In this document: positions 60,216 to 64,000 of the stretch, piece by piece | Layout: every line of letters starts with the position of its first letter | How positions within the stretch are numbered: the stretch's first letter is position 1 | Assembly: GCF_001746415.1 (NCBI RefSeq) | Contig: NZ_MEHJ01000001.1 | Coordinates: forward strand, 62,001 to 126,000 | Source of the DNA: Streptomyces agglomeratus | GTDB lineage: Bacteria > Actinomycetota > Actinomycetes > Streptomycetales > Streptomycetaceae | Length of the DNA stretch: 64,000 nt | Reading direction: 5' to 3' | Made by a program: the position numbers and the translations under genes | The notes under the pieces: generated by a model | Told to the model about the DNA's origin: nothing | The model's input: the letters and a program-made list of their open reading frames with translations, nothing else | Database searches by the model: none

Positions 60216-61190
60216 TTGAAGGGTCTTGTCGTGGACTGGTTCGAGCAGCTTGAAGAGACTCCAGCAACCGAAGGGCTTTGCCTGCTGACCGTCGTCAGCC
60301 CGCGCAAGGGCGAAGGCAGCAGCCCCACCGGGATCATCGGACGACACGTGGCACGACAGCTGCTTGGGGCGGGCAGGCAGGTACGGGTGGTGGCCGAGCC
60401 GAGCCAGTGCGATGGCTGGCCCGAAACCGTTGAAGTGGTGGAAGGGTCCATCACCCAGCCGCTTGAGTGTGCCCAGGCCTTCAATGACGTCGGCGCAGTA
60501 TTCCTCGCCGGCGCCCATCCGTCGACGGTGCAGGAGACCCTCTCTCTGGCGCGAAACGCCGGCGCGGGAAGGGTTGTCGTGCTGTCGTCCCACGGGCCGG
60601 AGTACGAGGAGGCCTATCCGCCGGAGACCTGGTTCTGGCTCGCGATCGAGAAGGCGGCGGAGCGTTCGGGCCTCGTCTGGACCCACCTCCGCCCATCGGC
60701 CGTGATGGGGGCTCTCGTCGAGGGCACCTATCCGGCGACGGGGGCGGACTGGCCCGACACCATCCGGGCCAATGCGGTGGTACGGGAAGCCTTCCTCGAT
60801 CAGGGCAAGTACCCCTTCATCCATGAAGAGGACCTCGCCGCCGTAGCAGTCGCCGCCCTGCTCAGCCATGAGCACGCCGGCACGATCATCGAGGGGGTAG
60901 GGCTGCCCCTGAGCACGCGTTCACGGATAGAGAGCATCGCCGCCGCTCTTGGCCACGACATCGACACCGTCGACCTGCAACCCGATGAGAGCCGGGCCGT
61001 CTGGCAGCGCCTCGGCTGGCCCGACAGCGCCATCGACGTGACCCTGTACGCGCTGAAGGAGTACGGCACCCGATACACCGAGCTCGTGCAGTGGACACTC
61101 GACCAGCGGCCGACCGTGAAGAGCATCATCGGTCGGCCATTGCGCACGTACGACGAATGGGTGAGCGAGAACATCGACGTTTTTCGGTGA
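60216..61190 (+). CDS. NmrA/SDR-like NAD(P)-binding protein
   Basis: About 324 codons from TTG 60216 or GTG 60231. The Rossmann start is unusual: LLTVVSPRKGEGSSPTGIIG, RHVARQLLGAGRQVRVVAEP, where the glycine-rich loop is SPTGIIG after a short insertion. Then VEVVEGSITQPLECAQAFND, VGAVFLAGAHPSTVQETLSL, AGRVVVLSSHGPEYEEAYPP, TWFWLAIEKAAERSGLVWTH, LRPSAVMG and YPFIHEEDLAAVAVAALLSH follow the atypical SDR (NmrA/azoreductase-like) fold. Probably an NADPH-dependent reductase or sensor. The stop codon lies inside an 8-bp tandem repeat. Confidence 0.75.
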   Translation: MKGLVVDWFEQLEETPATEGLCLLTVVSPRKGEGSSPTGIIGRHVARQLLGAGRQVRVVAEPSQCDGWPETVEVVEGSITQPLECAQAFNDVGAVFLAGAHPSTVQETLSLARNAGAGRVVVLSSHGPEYEEAYPPETWFWLAIEKAAERSGLVWTHLRPSAVMGALVEGTYPATGADWPDTIRANAVVREAFLDQGKYPFIHEEDLAAVAVAALLSHEHAGTIIEGVGLPLSTRSRIESIAAALGHDIDTVDLQPDESRAVWQRLGWPDSAIDVTLYALKEYGTRYTELVQWTLDQRPTVKSIIGRPLRTYDEWVSENIDVFR

Positions 61191-61225
61191 CCCGTTGACC
61201 CGGTGACCCGGTGACCCGGTGACCC
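61186..61225. repeat. 8-bp tandem repeat, five units
   Basis: GGTGACCC repeated five times (second unit GTTGACCC), overlapping the TGA at 61188-61190 that ends the NmrA-like gene. Each unit contains TGA, but in changing phase because 8 is not a multiple of 3. Confidence 0.7.
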
Positions 61226-61293
61226 AGTGGAGTGCCAACCAAGCAGACGGTCCCTGACTTCGAGGCTTCGCCGGGCCCTCGGCCCGGTCCCGA

Positions 61294-61490
61294 GGCGGTC
61301 TGACCAGCAAGGTCCACCTCGCCTGCGACGCTTTGGGCCGCCCGCTCGCAACAGCGTCATGGGTGGAACCAACGACTGCACCCAATTCACCGCGGTGATG
61401 GAGGCAATCCGGATGTCTGGCATCGGACCGGGACGGCCTCGGGTCCGCCCCGCTCATGTCCTCGGTGACAAGGGATACAACTCGAAGGCG
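61294..61490 (+). pseudogene. IS5-type transposase fragment
   Basis: GGLTSKVHLACDALGRPLA then, after a disturbance, GTNDCTQFTAVMEAIRMSGI, RVRPAHVLGDKGYNSKA with the second catalytic Asp. Central part of an IS5/IS427-like enzyme; both ends missing. It stops at the edge of the palindrome. Confidence 0.65.
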
Positions 61491-61552
61491 TCGACGGGTT
61501 GGCGTGCTCGGCCGACATTGGAGTCGGCCGAGCACGCCAACCCGTCGACGCC
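61487..61552. repeat. 30-bp perfect inverted repeat
   Basis: Arms 61487-61516 and 61523-61552 are exact reverse complements (GGCGTCGACGGGTTGGCGTG at the outer left), with the 6-nt loop ATTGGA. It contains CTCGGCCGAC/GTCGGCCGAG next to the loop. Far longer than a terminator stem. Confidence 0.8.
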
Positions 61553-61732
61553 GCCGGCCGCCTCCGCCCTTTCCGGGGCCTTCCGGAGCATCCGCTTGAC
61601 GGTGCCGCCTGCCGCCCGTCGGACACCGCCCAGGCAGTGGGGGCGCTCTTGATCACGCACCCGGTCGGCCGGCCGCGTCTGTCGCAAGCCTCGTGTCGGA
61701 CCCGCCAGCGCCCCCTGCCCTGCTGCGCCAGG

Positions 61733-62050
61733 ATGATCCGCAACTTCGGGCGCAACCTCCTGCTGCAGCGCCGTGTTCACCACTTCAGCCGCGTCGTCGT
61801 ACCGACCTTTGAGCTCCAGAACGCCAATGGAGGCGTCTACGAGGAAGCGGACCTCATCGAAGAGTGGTGCCTCGACCGAGAGCTGGACGGACTGAAGCCC
61901 CTCGATGCCGCAACCGAAGCCATGTCCTGGCTGCGCGGGGAAGAGGACGGGGTCCGTCGGCAGGCCCTCCTCAAGGACTCTCAGCGTCGAAGCACCGTAC
62001 GCCGCCAGGCGAGAGCCCACGTGCGTGAGCTGAGCAGGAACACCGGCTGA
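61733..62050 (+). CDS. small hypothetical protein
   Basis: 105 codons from ATG 61733 (IRNFGRNLLLQRRVHHFSRV); the frame is open from the palindrome, so an earlier start is possible. Later sequence (GGVYEEADLIEEWCLDRELD, GLKPLDAATEAMSWLRGEED, RRSTVRRQARAHVRELSRNT) has normal GC-rich third positions. The antisense frame is also open but reads less well. No family recognised. 62051-62390 after it holds nothing recognisable. Confidence 0.45.
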   Translation: MIRNFGRNLLLQRRVHHFSRVVVPTFELQNANGGVYEEADLIEEWCLDRELDGLKPLDAATEAMSWLRGEEDGVRRQALLKDSQRRSTVRRQARAHVRELSRNTG

Positions 62051-62390
62051 CACGCTGCGAGCCACGACCTAAACTGTGCTGGCCAGCAAACAATCCGCAC
62101 TGCACACTCTGGGGCCAGCAGCACGGCTGTCCACATCACACAAACCCCCCCCCCGGCGGGGATCTTCGAGTTCCAGGGAACAGAAATGCCCCATCCCGGC
62201 AACCGCGGACCTGGTCGCTGACGATCATCAGGTGCGGCACCCCGTCTCGGTCGCCGCCGAGGGCGAGACGGCGTGGGAGTGAGAAGGGTGGCTTACGCTG
62301 GCTGACCCTGCCGGCGTGATGCCGGTGGGCCACCGGCGTGGGGATGAGAGCACTTCAGCGCGCTGGACTGGTGGAGGGCGCGAACGCGGG

Positions 62391-62858
62391 ATGGGACAGG
62401 TGGTCGACTTGAGCGGGTCTGAGGGGGGCGCCGCCGAGGCGGCGGACGGGCTTGTTCGGCTGTGGGAATCCGTAGACCGTCGAGTCGCCCCCGCTGTTCC
62501 GCCCGCTCAGTTCCGTGTGCTGAGGGTGGTGGGCGCCGCCGGTGTCGTCACGTCCACGAAGATCGCCGAGGCGACCGGCGCAATGCCGTCGTCGATCAGC
62601 CGGCTGATCGGCCGGCTGCAGGGCGCCGGCCTGCTGGTGAAAGAGGAGAACAGCAGCAACCGACGGGAAACCCTGATCAGGCTGTCCGCTGACGGGCAGG
62701 AACTGTTGCGCCAGGTGCAGGAGCAGCGCGTGGATGAGCTTCGCCGCTTGTTGAAACCGCTGGGGCTCCGCGGCCGGCAGGCTCTCCTGCAGGGCATGAC
62801 CGCGTTGGATCAGTCGCCCCTCTGGGAGGGCACAGGCGGGCCGGCCTCAGGTGGATAG
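62391..62858 (+). CDS. MarR-family transcriptional regulator
   Basis: 155 residues from ATG 62391, with GGAGGGCG upstream. Winged helix: PAQFRVLRVVGAAGVVTSTK, IAEATGAMPSSISRLIGRLQ (recognition helix), GAGLLVKEENSSNRRETLIR (wing) LSADGQELL, then the dimerisation helix VQEQRVDELRRLLKPLGLRG. Convergent with the second MarR gene. Ligand and targets unknown. Confidence 0.85.
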   Translation: MGQVVDLSGSEGGAAEAADGLVRLWESVDRRVAPAVPPAQFRVLRVVGAAGVVTSTKIAEATGAMPSSISRLIGRLQGAGLLVKEENSSNRRETLIRLSADGQELLRQVQEQRVDELRRLLKPLGLRGRQALLQGMTALDQSPLWEGTGGPASGG

Positions 62859-63019
62859 CGCAGCGGATGAATACCTGACTGCCACGCCGATCGTTAAGAT
62901 TTGACAATCGTTGCTCCGGGGCCAGAATGGCATCCGGAAACCGGGGCAGAAGGTCTGCGTCCTCGTGTGCAGGTAGGCGTGTCGCCTTCGGAACGGGGAG
63001 CGGGATGGTTGCGACAGCC

Positions 63020-63496
63020 TCAGGCCCCGCGTGCTGTGCCCGCGGGCGGGGGAGCCTCAGAGGCGGTGACGGCGGCCACAGCGGACAGACCGTCCAGCAG
63101 TGCGGCGCGGTCGCGGCTGGGCAGGGATTCGATGATCGGCATCAGGACTTCGCGGCGCTCACTTCGCAGCCGCTCCAGGTAGGCGCGTCCCGGGTCGGTG
63201 AGCTGCACCTGGACCTCCCGCCCGTTGTGCGGGTTTGCGGCGCGTTCGAGGAAGCCGACTGCCTCTATGCGGTCGCAGAGCTGGCTGGTGGCCGCAGAGG
63301 TGATCGACAGTGTCTGCGCGAGAGTGCGTAGGTTCGTGCCGTCGTGGTCTTCGAGCGTGTACAGCACGCGCAGCTGCGAGGGCGACAAGGGCGCAATGCT
63401 CACATCGGACGCGTTCGCCCACCGCTCCTCCATCAGGTCAAGAGCGCGGCTGGCAGCCTCGGCGACGTGGGTGGGCAAAGCGCGGGAGTGCGTCAC
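63020..63496 (-). CDS. MarR-family transcriptional regulator
   Basis: 158 codons from ATG 63496. SPSQLRVLYTLEDHDGTNLR, TLAQTLSITSAATSQLCDRI (HTH), EAVGFLERAANPHNGREVQV (wing), QLTDPGRAYLERLRSERREV. Divergent from the partial signalling gene at 63642, which it may regulate; the 145-bp spacer contains no obvious palindrome. Confidence 0.85.
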   Translation of the reverse strand: MTHSRALPTHVAEAASRALDLMEERWANASDVSIAPLSPSQLRVLYTLEDHDGTNLRTLAQTLSITSAATSQLCDRIEAVGFLERAANPHNGREVQVQLTDPGRAYLERLRSERREVLMPIIESLPSRDRAALLDGLSAVAAVTASEAPPPAGTARGA

Positions 63497-63641
63497 CCGC
63501 CCACTGTGTCATCCCGCAGCCGACCTGTCTGCCACGGGCCGCCCCGACGTCTACGACCTGATGAAGTCGTTTTTCGCGTTTCTATGCGTGCTTCTCCCAT
63601 CCGCACCGGGCGGCTGGCGATCTGTGAAGGCGGTCCACCGA

Positions 63642-64000
63642 ATGAAGACTCTTCTTACGCTGGAGCGGGCTCTGCAAAGCGCGGCTCCGCACCAGTTGCT
63701 GGACACGTTGCGTGACCTGCTGGCTCGGCACTGGGGTGCGGATCCGGTGGAGCTGCTGCTGGCGGACTACGGGATGACCGTGCTGCAGCCTGTGTCGATC
63801 CCGCCCTACACGGGGAAGCCGATCTCCGCGTTCACCGGGGAGCTGGGGCGCCTGTTCGGCTCGCAGGAGACCACTGTCCGAGAAGTCGCGCCGGGGCGGG
63901 TGGAGGCGCTGGTGCCGGTGACGGTGCGCGGTGACCGGTTGGGCGTCCTGCGCGTGACGCTGCCCGCCGAGGCGTGCGATGTGGATGAGCTGGAGGTGAT
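63642..64000 (+). CDS. signalling protein N-terminus, probably PP2C/RsbU-like (partial)
   Basis: ATG 63642 opens a frame to the window end: KTLLTLERALQSAAPHQLLD, TLRDLLARHWGADPVELLLA, DYGMTVLQPVSIPPYTGKPI, VREVAPGRVEALVPVTVRGD, RLGVLRVTLPAEACDVDELE. A helical start followed by a GAF-like domain resembles the N-terminal region of Streptomyces SpoIIE/RsbU-type phosphatases. The catalytic part would lie outside the window, so the call is provisional. Confidence 0.6.
   Translation, partial: MKTLLTLERALQSAAPHQLLDTLRDLLARHWGADPVELLLADYGMTVLQPVSIPPYTGKPISAFTGELGRLFGSQETTVREVAPGRVEALVPVTVRGDRLGVLRVTLPAEACDVDELEV

Noticed and set aside
61454..62065. 203-codon minus-strand frame opposite the gene at 61733
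   Set aside because: Plus strand has better third-position GC and more natural composition; the minus frame also reads through the palindrome.
1..64000. tRNA, rRNA, integrase or attachment sites
   Set aside because: I looked for tRNA-like cloverleaves and tyrosine-recombinase genes that would define an integrative element and saw none.

Overview
The window is high-GC DNA with strongly GC-biased third codon positions, GTG/TTG starts, GGAGG-type ribosome binding sites and many protein families typical of Streptomyces and close relatives. I read it as an accessory (arm or island) region of a Streptomyces-like chromosome or large plasmid. It combines a few intact functional blocks with a dense graveyard of nested insertion sequences and broken genes.

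Layout. 1-1921: a partial DUF2993-type secreted protein and a small regulator cluster on the minus strand. 1990-7973: an IS5 element, two copies of one IS4/IS701-like DDE element, a frameshifted TnpB, and between them an orphan five-repeat CRISPR array (5173-5451) with type I-E-like 29-nt repeats. 7980-8831: a beta-propeller gene. 8990-14272: transposase fragments, then an IS701-family element (10563-14268, TTAG target duplication) that is itself split by an ISAzo13-like element and carries a non-transposase cargo gene. 14255-17743: remnants of DNA repair genes (C-terminal half of an ATP-dependent ligase, frameshifted Ku, frameshifted LexA). 17967-29118: ordinary accessory genes (acetyltransferase-like, two MFS exporters, SH3 secreted protein, coiled-coil/winged-helix protein, small membrane and secreted proteins, two of which share a palindromic operator). 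29118-39461: IS5 with a translationally coupled second gene, relaxase debris, IS3, two divergent IS110 elements, IS630 debris.

39454-54038 is a potassium island: kdpF-A-B-C-(broken E)-D on the minus strand with a 27-residue membrane microprotein in front of kdpF, then an APC transporter (frameshifted), then a KimA-type K+/H+ symporter gene on the plus strand. kdpA, B, C, D and F read through intact, but KdpE has lost almost all of its DNA-binding domain, so the sensor kinase has no normal output. 54462-64000: a broken WhiB-less small regulator-like gene, a PAS-PP2C phosphatase, an IS481 insertion with a clean 6-bp target duplication in a hypothetical gene, a DUF402 pseudogene, an NmrA-like reductase, a 30-bp-arm palindrome, two MarR regulators and a partial signalling protein.

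A recurring feature is single-base frameshifts, mostly one missing G or C, in otherwise well-conserved genes (Ku, LexA, MFS, APC, IS110, ISAzo13, TnpB and others). These may be true decay or uncorrected sequencing errors; the 6-kb kdp block is free of them. All family assignments are from reading the translations; none was checked by database search.
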